A stretch of 64,000 bases of DNA, from positions 6,966,501 to 7,030,500 of the forward strand of contig AP031356.1 in the NCBI GenBank assembly GCA_037833965.1. The letters run 5' to 3'. The notes beneath the pieces are model-generated. The model was not told the origin of the DNA. It did no database searches and worked only from the letters and a program-made list of their open reading frames with translations. Position numbers and translations under genes: made by a program. Below, piece after piece: positions 49,822 through 62,200 of this stretch (the first letter of the stretch is position 1; the number at the start of each line of letters is the position of its first letter). Origin of the DNA: Marchantia polymorpha subsp. ruderalis (Eukaryota; Streptophyta; Marchantiopsida; Marchantiales; Marchantiaceae).

Positions 49822-52800
49822 CTAATGGGCCGCCACTGCTGCTTGCAATCCTTGAGGTACACCACTTTGTTTCGCACTCTCCAATATACGTTCGACGCTG
49901 CTGATATTCTCCTGAATTTGCGAACAAGTTGCCAAGGTAAGGATGACTTCGGGACATTAAACATCTGAGACTATAAACTCGGTGCACTTGAAAGCACATC
50001 ATCACAGAGTCCTAGCTGCCGTAGCCTATGAAAATAAGGTCATTCCAAGTATCATAAAGTACTGGCTTCCCGAGATGGACAAGCAGTTTCTTTCGTAATT
50101 CCTATAAGAAATGAACATGCGTCACACAATGCTAACCTTCCAACCGGCCAGTTTGTTGCGCAGCTCTCTCCATTGAGGAGCCCCAAACACGCGCTCTGTA
50201 CAACGGCTGTCATCCATTTCAAAGGCAAAACATCAGATTCGATTGAGAGTGGCTGAAAGGATTCCACCGGGCCCTTAACATGCAGAAGAGTACATGCAGA
50301 TGCTCTCTGTTTGGGCCTTTTACAAAAGTTTAGCTCCCTGTAGCCTATTTCGCCAACGACGATAACCACGTGCAGAAATGACGGCAAGCGAAACTTTTCG
50401 CATGCTTCACCTCCTTGAGGCCAGGGAAAGAAGATGAGAATTACGGAGAGGACATCATTGGCCTATGAAACTAGCTTCGTTCACGCAGTGGTGAAAGGGA
50501 AGGTCACAGAAGAATCACTGTTTGGTTCCTCTACAAGCACCACATAAGCAATAAGAAACACTTTCTAACCTTCAACGTGTTAGGACAACCGAAGGTTCTT
50601 TATCGTAAAATAGGCCTTGTCACAGTGTCTAATTTCTACACGCAAAAACCTTCAACAGCATCCTGTAAGAAGGTAGTAAAACGTGCTCGACTTTTTTTTC
50701 CAAGAGTTACCTGATGACGACCACTTGTCGCATCTGATCCATTTTCGCCTCGACTAGCTTGGAGCCAATGGCCCTTACGATCCAGTACTCCACCTCATCG
50801 TCTGCAACCTGGACAGAGAGAGAAGTGATTGAGATCTCATAAGTACCTGTATGGTAAGAGAAACAAAGACATGCCTAGTGCCTCTGGAAACTTCCGGAGT
50901 TACGATTATATTACTCTGGCAGGATCGTAACCGACGCTCCACCTGCCACAAAAATGTGACTATTTCACCCACCTTTAGAGTCTCTCTTACAACTGAGTAC
51001 GGTATCTCTCCCGAACCCTTCGATGCCAGGCCAGCCAGTGACATTAAACGCATCTTGGTCATGGCCTCCTCGTGTACAAGCCCTGCAGGTAAGGAGAACA
51101 AAAGCATTTGTTACAAATTTTGGAATGAGACATCAATAACCTACTGAAGCATTACCAACATACAGCGACTCCACCACAGACGAAAACTAGCACGGAAGAC
51201 AAGCATTGTCAAGTCCCTTAGATCGCAAAATCTTTCATCTCAACTTTTACCAACTATTCTGATTTTTTTTCCATTTTTTTTATTGTCCAACTTACCGTAG
51301 GTCTTGATAGTGGCAGAGTTCGAGTTCTGAAATTCAAGATAGGCGTCTAGTTGTGATGTAAGGAATATTTCAAGTAGCCGATAGACGGGAGCATATTTGG
51401 CATCCCTCTCCAGTTGTCGAACGGGAAGCATTTCCAGCAAATCACACTGCACGGATACCAACACCGAGAAGCAATTAGAAAGGAAAGACCAAAAAACAAG
51501 CATGACTTTTCCAGCGCTCGTAGAGATCGGATTGAGCGAACTGATCGCTTCCTGTTCGAGGAGCCCTTTTGTTACCCACCCCATGCGTCATCACAATTAC
51601 GAGCTCTCTCGGGCTACTCAAAAGTACACGCCGAATTCTCTTAATGTTATTGGCGAACCTCTAAGAAGAATAAAATATGTTGGCCACAAGAAACTTCTTC
51701 GACAAAAAACGTCAGTGCACCCAAACGGTGATCTGTCCGAATGGAGCGGTCATTGTAGTTGAGAAGAAAATAGTACCTGGAACATGTCAGGTGCCTTCAC
51801 AAATTCAATTATGGCCCTAACAGCATCTTCTTTGGCCTCGCTTGCTGTCGCAGCGTCCTCACCAGCAAAGCTCGCAAGGTACTTAACCAGGAACACAAAA
51901 GACTCTTTTCCTGAACTGTATCCACAGAAAAGACATAAATTAATCGGGTCATTGGTCACAGATTAACTGATGACAACTCAAGCTACATATCGTGATCGCA
52001 ACACACGGGGATGAGAAGGCAACCAAGAAAATATCCAGCGAAGTTGAATCTGAGAGTTACCCTTTAGTTTCCTTCAAAACATTTGTGGCAGTAAGGTAAA
52101 GCTCGCGCTTCTCGCTGTTGCCAATGTTCCATTCCTTGATAAACGTATCCAATCGCTTCAACGAAGGGACAATTAGCTCGGTGACCTTCCCTAGAATGGC
52201 CAATTTAAGTGCCCTCTTGAAGATCACAAATCGACCATAAGGGGTTGCCAGCATGTTGTACAGGTGAAAAAGGCTGAGGAACAAAAAGACCAATGATAAA
52301 ATTTGGTTCATCAGTTTCAAAATGCACAATATCCCAGCTGTAAGTCCTGTTTCAATTGAGTCCAGCATTACAGCAACTGAAACGCCTTCTAGATAAGTAC
52401 TGTAGGAAGCCTTGAACGGAGTACCTCCGCCTATAGGAAGTTCAAACCTTACATTTTTAAGCGAAGGGCTGGCTTGTCAATAGGCTGAACGATCAGCTTA
52501 TTCCCTATTTGATCAGCCATTTCCAGGGCCTCATCTGGACTTTGAGCCTTATTCACCAAATTACAGATGACGGTGAAAATGCATTCCAAATCTGGGACAA
52601 AAAACATGAAATAAGTCAGATGGAGAACAGTCTAAATAATATAATAGTTAAAGCCAGCGGTGAAAGGTGAGGGTGCCCTGAGGGACTTCATGTGGAATTT
52701 GCTTTAAGATACCCATGCCTCCATATAGAATGCTCCAGATAACCCCGAAATACTCATCGCCAGGCACTGAAAATGAGCGAATCCGTATCTCCGATAAGGT

Positions 52801-54030
52801 ATCTCCAATTTAAATCAGGAGAAGCTTGTACAAGGGTCATAATTCTTCTACCACGAGAACCTTCCGTGTCCTATAAGTCGCTGGAAAATCGCGTCCAATA
52901 CCTAAGCTAGGCCACTCCTGATCAGAGATGATTTTCGGCGCGATCCAAAAAGTGTCAAACTCTCCCAAGACATACGGCGCAATCCTAAGGCCTTCAAACT
53001 ACCTGCGATTCCCCTGTGATCCTCAATAACCACATACGGTCCACTGGCTCTTAACATACCCTGCAATAGTGATCCACCACCAATGTATTCTACAATTTCG
53101 ACGTGGAAGGCCCTCCAGACTGAGTTTCATTCTTGAAAACCTACTACCTCCATACAAAGCCGAATAGCATCGCCCGCGAATTTCTCAGCTTCTCCTGATG
53201 TTCTCCTCTGTTCCGATGCGGTTCCTTTGATCCATAATATTTAACTGTCGGCTGCTTAAGAAACAAGACAGTAGACATCCAAAACGACCGCTACTACTCC
53301 GAATTCCGGGACTGCAGAGATGAACCTCACCTTTCTCGGGTGCGTTTGCAAGAACCACATCGGCTGAGGTGAGCAAAAGAGAGGCCAGGTCCGAAAATCG
53401 TCCTGACACCAATAGCGCCTCCGCTTCCGAAACGTACTGTGCGACCGCTGGTTCCGCTATCTGCAATGTGCAATCGCTTTAGTTAATGCAGGATCCGGGA
53501 ATCCAACGAGACGAAAGTGTCTTCAAATACTTTATGACAGGACCATAATCTCCAGCTGGAGAAATTCCGTTACAACCTGCCAGCGGCTACATATGTCCTA
53601 AAGCTTGCCAAACAAAATGAAGAAAGCAGGAAAACGATACTCTTTACAACAATCGAATTAGGTAAAGTGTGCAAATTTAAAACACACGGTGGAAAATCCT
53701 CAGCTGCATTTGGCTTATCAGCGCACTAGGGAGCCAAGACATGGAAGGAGACAAAACCCAACCAAATTATAACAGGGAAGAAAGAGGTGACACCCAGGCA
53801 AAAGGACAGGGGCAACGAACGGATGAACAAAAAGTTTTGCAAACCACAATCAAGATCCCAAGCCACCGATCAACAAATCTGAACATCGCAAAAACGATGA
53901 CAATTCCCGCGAGATTCAAACCAAAACATATACGTACATCGGCGCCGCCTTGAGACCAAGCAAGCTCGGCGATGGTTCGGGCTACGGCCATCGTCGGCTC
54001 CTCATCAGAAGTCTCGACCAGGGTCGTCAT
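49822..54030 (-). CDS. EIF3M: Translation initiation factor eIF3 subunit M
   Basis: Ten exons: 53938-54030, 53331-53460, 52453-52591, 52061-52273, 51777-51915, 51296-51446, 50973-51082, 50711-50808, 50137-50206, 49822-49911, all GT-AG and phase-consistent, total 410 residues. Arabidopsis eIF3m has a similar length. The start MTTLVETSDEEP, then ELAWSQGGAD, matches the plant N terminus. Other landmarks are EWNIGNSEKRELYL, EAKEDAVRAIIEFVKAP, KMRLMSLAGLASKGSGEIPY and KLVEAKMDQMRQVVVI. The latter half forms the PCI domain (about 200-350), ending in a winged helix that docks to the other PCI/MPN subunits of eIF3. The protein acts in the cytoplasm in 43S complex assembly. No residue of the conserved core looks lost. 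The gene is adjacent to and co-oriented with the RecQ helicase gene, separated by 2.3 kb. Confidence 0.95.
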
Positions 54031-56291
54031 AGCTGTGGCTCGGCAGATCAGTCGATGAAACGCTACGCCTACAAATGTAGTGCACAAAGATTTGGATTCG
54101 AGATTGTGCCTGGACTGCTTCGCTTCGAGGAGCGGGAGCAGGAGCAGGAGCAGGGGCAGAGCTCGGTCGACGCAGTCAGTCAGTGAACGCAGCGAGCGCC
54201 AAAAGGATAACCCTAAAACTGGCGCTCCCACTTACCCTTCACGAAAGGGCCACTTCCGCTCCAGACCCCGCGGCTAACACATCGCTCCTCTGGTCAGGCC
54301 TCTTTAAACGTTATAACTCCAGCTACAGACCTTCTCTTAATACTCTATAAATGTTATCTTCAACATTGTGCTTCCAAAAGGTCCATTCTCCAGGTGATCA
54401 TAATTGGGGGCACCGATTAAAAATTCAGAAAGGGCTTTCTGCACTCTTTGCTGTTCAATTTCAGTTCCATGAATCCCCCTTTATAGTAATGCATCGCACT
54501 TTTACAAGATGCGAGTCGAAGAAGTGGTGACCATTGGTAGCATTTTCTGGACTACATAAAAATTCCAGTTTCGATCATTTCAAGCTCCGTGATATCTTCC
54601 CATATACGGTGGTGATGATCGCATGACTTACAAACTTGCAAGACCACTCCGAATAATGTTTTGAAGCTGCCCTCTCAGAATCTTGTAGGCGTGTGTTCAT
54701 CTCAAGAATGATGTCTCTTCTGTCCTGGGTGCAAAGATGTGTTGTATCAGACACTGAAGTGTGGACTTACTGTCCATTGCGTTGTAAAGGCAAACCCATC
54801 CAACGAGTTTATAGCGGCATTACCGTTTGCCGTTTGCCGTTTGTTTGTTTACTGGCGCAGTTGAGGTACTTTACATCGATGGCTCCAGAGTGCAGTGAAG
54901 GCGACGATAGCTAGAGATATACCATAAATATGTGAATATCTCGAATAGCATTGCAACGGAAAGTGCTTGTTATTGATCCTAATCTATGTACATCAAATAG
55001 TCTTCATGTTATTGGAGCATGTTCAAGTGGAAAAAAACAGTCCAGTGTAAATGATCATCTACTAACTGCACAGGCTAGTGTTCAGAATTTCAGAGCAATT
55101 AACCTGTTTTGTACCAGATGACTAGAACTATCTGTGCTGGGTAAGCACTTAATCACTGATATGTCAAAGTCTACTCGACCGGTATCGTGTAAGTTCCATG
55201 CATGCCTGAGAAGTCACAATCAGACAAACTCTCTCAATTTGTGTTAGGATGCATTGTGGTGACTGGACAAGTGCAAGGGGTGCTCGGGCGGATTACATGT
55301 TTTGCGTCGTGACCCAGTCTCACGAGATATCCAGGCACATACAGAGGGCAGTACACGCGATGTCAATGGAAGGAATTCCGAACAGTATGTAATCGAGATT
55401 CAGTATCAGATAAATAGAGAGCAGCACGCAGCTGCGCACAAGGAACGCCTTCAAGTGACATCGAGCGCCTCAGTTCAGTTAGTAGATCTCGCTTTCGTCC
55501 TTATCTCAACTCCATCGCGGGTGCGTTCTGGGCCGCCGATGTGTGTAAACAGAGATGAGGATTTGGTTGATAGTGGAAGACATGCTTGTCATTGCCACGA
55601 GTTTTAAAATAAGTGGCCTTTGCGTGTGACCACATTCTGGCAGTATCCTTCAATGAGGCCTTCGATAGTGCCCTCGTAAGAAAGTTCGAAATACCGCGAC
55701 GAAATTTGAAGCGTTAACTTTTCACCCGCGAGACACTCCTAGTGAAACTAACTACAAGTATGCGCACAGCCACTTATCGGTAGTGTAATATTTCTTCATT
55801 TTACTGCAATCTGAGTTTCGTCCTCCCCACTTAATTCAGGGGGGTTAATCTGGAGCTTTTATACACTTGCTCCTGCGTAGGATAGAGGTCCACAGCTTAG
55901 CATCTGTCAACAGTGTTACAAATTACAAGACTACTGCGTAAGATGATGGACCACTAGCTGTGTCTACTTGATCTTTTCCAGGATAACGCCTGGCTAAGAA
56001 AAACGTTCCCGTAGGTTGCTGAATGTTTAAACGAGTTGCTTAAACGAGTTTCCAGCAGTGAAAAAAATGTCACTCATTGGAAAGATAGACTACCAGTTCT
56101 GGGCTGTACAGATTAAGAAACCGCTACATTTACAAAAAGCAGACATATGCTCCTGTTTTCTCGCCTTCCTTTCGAGGAGAGAACTGTGTTACATATACCT
56201 TTTAAAACATCACGAAACTGATACCTTGAAAACAATCGTAAACGTAGAAGTCACATCTTTGACTCCAAGTTCACACCGTGCTCCGAGGATT
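54031..56291. other. Intergenic region between eIF3m and the helicase gene
   Basis: 54031-54290 is probably eIF3m leader and promoter. 55900-56291 probably includes the 3' untranslated region of the helicase gene. The open frame at 55302-55607 has no recognisable domain. Confidence 0.5.
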
Positions 56292-59200
56292 TTAGTATTC
56301 TGAGCTCTGCAGCAGTCGGGTGGCAGAATGTTGCGCCAGCAACTCTGCTGTCGCAATCTCTTTGATTGCTCCAAAATCTACTCCCTCGTATTTACCCCTG
56401 AAAGCCAAGTACTCACCAGACGTGAACAAATCCGGCCATTTAAGGATAACGATGTTAAAGCCACATACGCGAATTAAGCTAGTGAAGCTGTAGTTAGAAG
56501 AGACTGCATTCTTTTGTTTGCCTTTGACAAGAAAAGTTTCAACATCACATCGAAGGCTACGTCATCGGCAGTCAATGAGAAGAAAAAAAACTCAGACGCA
56601 CTCCTCTTACCATGAATGATTCTTACACCAGTCCGAGTAAGGATATGCTGGACTCCAGATGCCATAAAATATACGAGCAACAGCTCTTCCCGTCAGGTTG
56701 ACATGCTTGTTGGTTCGGACGAAATCCTACAAATCGAAGAGTCAAACCAAGTCAGATGCATAGGTTCGTCACGATCACAGTTTCAATTATGAAGACTGAG
56801 ACTTTTGAATAATATAAACGTGGAAGTTATTCGGATTGATGTGGAAGTTCAGATCATATTCAAATACCTTGATATCGGCCCGGAGAAAGTTTCTGCATTG
56901 AAAACAAAGCATAAGTTTAATTATCATTTGAGATATAATGAAGATGTTTATTGCTGGGCACGATGAAGATACTATACTAATAGGAGAGAGATGCAAAAGC
57001 ACCAAATAAGCCGTCGAGATCCAGCATTACAAGTTCTTGTACGTCGCTTTTGTGAGAGAAAGAATATATCTAGAGCGATATCACAACGGGCGTGTATGAA
57101 AGGGATATCAAGTTTCCTCTGACCTGTTAGGCTGGATGACACTAGGCAAGTCTGGAGAAGGAAGGGAGCCTTCGTCTTCATCGAAGTACATCTTGATGGT
57201 GTTTTGAAACGACGCCTGTTCCGAAGACAACGATGAAATGCTCTCGTCGAACGCCCCTTCACTCCTCATCCGGACTGCAGCAAGTGCGGCAGCGTACATG
57301 GCATCAACCTTCTTCACCTGCATGTTGAGGAAGAAAAGGTGAGAAGGAAAGATGCGTCGCAAATGTGAAGATACTGGCACTTGGGCAAAACACAACCAAA
57401 AATCTAGAGGTTTCTAAAAGCCAAGAGAATTCGACGAAGACCTCACCTTGCAGTTCTCAACGCCATTCAGCCGTTTTGTTATCGCGGATGTAAGGACGCG
57501 GATATCTTCAGGAAATTTCGTGACAGTGAAGCACAGAGCTGGGTCACCATACTCACAGGTAATCTCTCCAGCGCTCTGTACAGCATCCAGTCATTCAGGA
57601 CACTAGGGATCTTCGGTTGCAGGAGTAGAAAGAGACAGCCAAATTCAATACGCTGAAATTTGGGATAAAATTTTCATGCTACCTACAGACTTTTATGATT
57701 CGGAAATCCGAAGCGCATTGCCTCTAACTATGACTGCATTGCTGTTATATCCAGTTCCAAGTCATCCAATAACTGGGTCGCTTGCCTATTCAGGAAACTA
57801 GAATAGATCAGAATTTGACTCAATGAAGATCCGCAAAAATCACCTGGAGTCTTCGAAGCTCGAATTGCATATCAAAAATAGAAATTTGAAGATGAGTTGC
57901 GAGAGCCAGCAAGTCAAAACTGTATCTCCCTTGCTTTTCCTGACTCCTGGAGTTTACAGTCACAAATTTGTGAGTATATATCACCCACATGAAGAGGACT
58001 TACACCAGGTAACCTGCAGTAGAATTATCGTCTGTTCCAACTACCCATGGGAACCGAATCTAATGGGAGTGGAGACATGCCAGTGGTCATACATGATATG
58101 AACTCAAAGACACTGCACTTAACTACATGTGCATGTGCATCTTGAAGCAGGGTACCACTTGCGCTCACCTCCTCAAAATCGCAGTAACATGACTGCTCCT
58201 TTCCGCTAATGAAGCTGGAGAGCTTCGGTGGAAGCTGAGTGTACATGTTACATTCATCTTCGATACAGATTTTACGTACTGAACATCTCCAACTTCTAGA
58301 TATGATAGAACTGTCTCAAGAACCTGCGGAGGGGGGACAGAAGTACAGTTAATGACAAGCTATTCTAAGAAGGTTTGAACGAAGACTTTGGTTTAACAGT
58401 CGAGATGCAGTCACCTAAAGTTTCGCCAAGCAACTACAGAAGGCGAAATAGGATAAGGTTAGATGTCAGTATGTGAGAATCGTGAAGTTCCCTAATAAGC
58501 TGAGAGCTTCATGGCTCATAAAAATACATAATTAGAATGGTATTCATGCGTTTCTCATGAATTTGCAAGGTTTTCGCACTGAGTCCAAGTACTAGTCTGA
58601 TGCATTTCATGCACGTAGACGACAGCGCATATGCCATGAAGCTACTAAGATCCAAGCGGGAAAAAATGACATGATTATACATTTTCACTATTTCGATGAG
58701 TCTGGTTGGGATGATAGCAAAGCAGTCAAAATCTAAGCCATTCGTAATCATTCAATACCTCTTCTTTGATGTCAAATTCTTTGGTAGCTGTCTCGATGAT
58801 AATTGAAGACGGATTGCCGACTTTTGATGACTCCTGTTTACCACTGAAAATTCGAGACAAAACTTTGCCGACAGCATATTCATCCACTCCCTCACTGCGT
58901 ACGAGAAAACAGATATTTCATGGATGTTAAACTAGGTGTCTCTCTTAGTTCACAGAGAGAACCTCCACCTTACATTCCGTAAGCTCGGGGTAGAGCAATT
59001 CTCTTCGCTTACTGAACCGGACGTTGTTACGCAAAAGTTAGGCTTTCGGAATCCTCAGGGCATCAAATAATCCTTGAACGTAACTTTTGAGCAAAAATTG
59101 GTTGGTTATTCCCATCCTGGACAAACGAATTCGTGTACCTATCCCGATGGGCAAGCAAATGCGGCATTGTATCTAACACAAACCTGTGGGCGAGACTCCG

Positions 59201-62200
59201 GAGCTTTAAGAAGTCGTTATCATCTAGGAAGAGATGGCAATTTGCTGCTTTTCCATCACGACCAGCCCGGCCTGTCTCCTACATTGTTCCCAAGAAATAG
59301 GTATTTAGCAACAAAACATTGTACATATTTGGGTGGTACGGAGCACAGGTTTAGACTCGGTTGGAATCAGTAATGAGTAATGCCAGTGTACATATATTTT
59401 GGAGGTTTCAATCAGAAGCTGAGATTGGCATACGAAGGCCAGTTGTGGACTAACCTGGACATAATGTTCCAAACTGCGAGGCATATTGTAATGGATGACC
59501 TGCACCCAGACATTCGCGACGTGATTTTAAAGCAAGTAACATCGTGGTTAGGACGTGCAGAATTGCCCGTCTCGTTTCAAACAAAAGTAATCAAGGTAAA
59601 TCTGTCTACAATACGTTAAGAGGAACTTTCCAGAAGTCTCAAGCAACTAAGTAGACACGTAAAGTGATTAGGAGAAAAGCAGAGGTTTGGCCACATCCTA
59701 CTTCCCAGAAAGTAACTCGGCAATAAGAGCAGTGTGATGTGTAGACGCCGAAAACTAACAATGATGTTAACAATAACAATAATGACTTCTTGAACTTCTA
59801 AAACTAGGCAACTGAAATGAGCACATAACTAAGAGGGCTATATGACTTACTGCCCTAACGTCGCTTTTGTCGAGGCCCATTCCAAAAGCAACGGTTGCCA
59901 CCACCTGCAAAGAACATTAAGGAACTAGTGAGCATATCTAAGCAAGAAAAAAATGAAAATTATTTCGAGCACATATATTAGGACGCCAAGGGCTTACCAC
60001 TCTTAGCCTGTTACTGCAAAACTGGTCAAAAATACGGCTGCGTTCTTGGCTTGTCTTCTTCGCGTGGTAGCTCTGAAATTTAAACATCACCAAGTCAGTG
60101 ACACTCAATAAGCGAACCTGAAAAATCGAATCATCTATGCCGGGTAGTGGAAAAAGAGAGCCAATCTGTACCTTTGCTTGAATCCCATTCTGCTGCAAAA
60201 AATCGCTAATGTTGTCAGCTTCCACCTGTCCAATTTGCACTGAATTAGATCATACACCTACATCGCAAGCTTCACAGTTACCGAACCTCATTTAAAACAC
60301 CCTTTATCCAGTGGCAATTACTGAAAGGTAGAGATAGGTTACCCATAGCTGTACTTTACTGCAAAATGTTAAATGTATGACGTAGCAGCGAGCTAAAGAA
60401 TCTAATTTTGTTAGGAATGGACAAACTTATTCCAAGCAATTACTTGGAGCCTTACTGCGGAGGAGATGCATGTACTAGTACATACGTGACATATTGATGC
60501 ACTTTGAATACCTGAAAAGTGCAGTAGATTATTATACTTCGAGCCTCAGAGTATGGCTTTTCTTGCAGCATTGATAGGAGAGCTCTGAGCCTGAGGAACA
60601 GATGACAAGATCACGTGAGCTCTCTAAAACAAGATGAGCGATAGACTGACTTTTTGACAGACTAAGGGGCGAATGAAGCTCAAGAAGAGAGACCTTCGTA
60701 TACAACCTAAGTGCGTCCTCTGTTCTTCACTCCTGTCGAAGTGAAGAGCACGCTTGAATTGTAAGCTTCAGCAGTAATTATCAAGGTTGGCTTTGATCTA
60801 CTAGCCTGTTTGATTCCTGAGAAACCGTAAGTACAAGATTGTCGCGCACACGAGGAGCTTGCACTACACCCGCATCGGGTATACGCAAAGCTTCCATTAT
60901 TGAGCGTTCAGCTTTCTTCGTGGCGGTAGCAGTCATAGCAAGAACGCACGGAACCTTCATTTGCTCCATTAATATACTTCCCAGCCTAAAGTATGATGGC
61001 CTAAAGTTGTGAGACCTGCTTGACACAGAACGAATAATCACTGGGTATACAACCAGGACGCAACATAGATTGAATAGAAACAAAGGCCTTGCTGAATACA
61101 GTGAATACGCCTCATTCATTCTACATATGATTCTGAGTCAGCAAACGAATGAGCGTTGATCTGCGCAGAGTATAATACCGGCATTCCAATAGGACTGCGA
61201 GGCACAGCACTTCCATGACGTGTAAGGACAGAGAAATGGCACATACCATTCTGACAGACAATGCGCTTCATCGACGACTGCCAGGCTTATTTTGGGAATT
61301 TCCGCCAAAATACGTTGAAAGCTTTCACTGCACAGTCTCTCGGGGGATATGAAAAGCACCTACAACGAAAGCAAAACAGAACAACGGATTGATGCTTTCC
61401 GGAATAGAGTCGAATACAATCTTATTTTCCTCACGAAAGAGCTAAAATCCCCTGCATGTGGTGGCTTCACAGTAAGAACCTCGAAGTCTTGAAGTTGTAG
61501 ACCAGGTGTAATTTGATAGCATTCTTGTTTCTCATGACTTATGGTGGCTTGATAGTGAGAACTTCAACTCAAGCAAGAGTTTTTTTCACTGATGAACAAA
61601 GCTGGACGTAGCTCCACAACACAAGTAGCAGTATATAGTAGGTAGTTCAAACCAGTTTACTGACCAGCTCAAAGAGCTTTACCTTGACTAGACCGGCTCG
61701 AAGACGAGCAACTGTGCTGCTGCTTTCCTGCGATGTCTGCCAATAATGGTGGTAAAATTGTTAGATTTGAACACGAGATGGCATAAGACAACGTGTTGAG
61801 ATCCGCTTGGTTAGTGTCCATACATTTACCCTCGAGAGCCTGCTACATGGAGATTTTCAAGATGCCATAATAAGCTCTTGATTTTACAGTGGCATGCAGA
61901 CAGGCTCAGAAGCAGTGTGACTGCAAGGTTTACATGCAAGTTATGTAGTGTGTCAAATTACAGGTCAGCTGTGAGCAAACGTCCAACAACACAACAATAA
62001 AAACTTGCAGATATCTAGACCTGCACCACGCAGTATCCCTGCCTAGAGTCAAATCTGCCTACAACTGGGATTTACCTGCGCACTGCTCATTAAAGCTCCT
62101 GGCAATGATGGTGGAAGGTGACGGAGCTGATCAGTCATAAGTGCTATCAAGGGACTGATAACCAGTGTCACGCCAGGCAAAATGAGTGCTGGGAGCTGGA

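Noticed and set aside
56474-56610. Minus-strand open frame (VAFDVMLKLFL) after helicase exon 18
   Set aside because: It lies in the last intron. The conserved C terminus WGKYEGVDF is recovered only by splicing to 56397.
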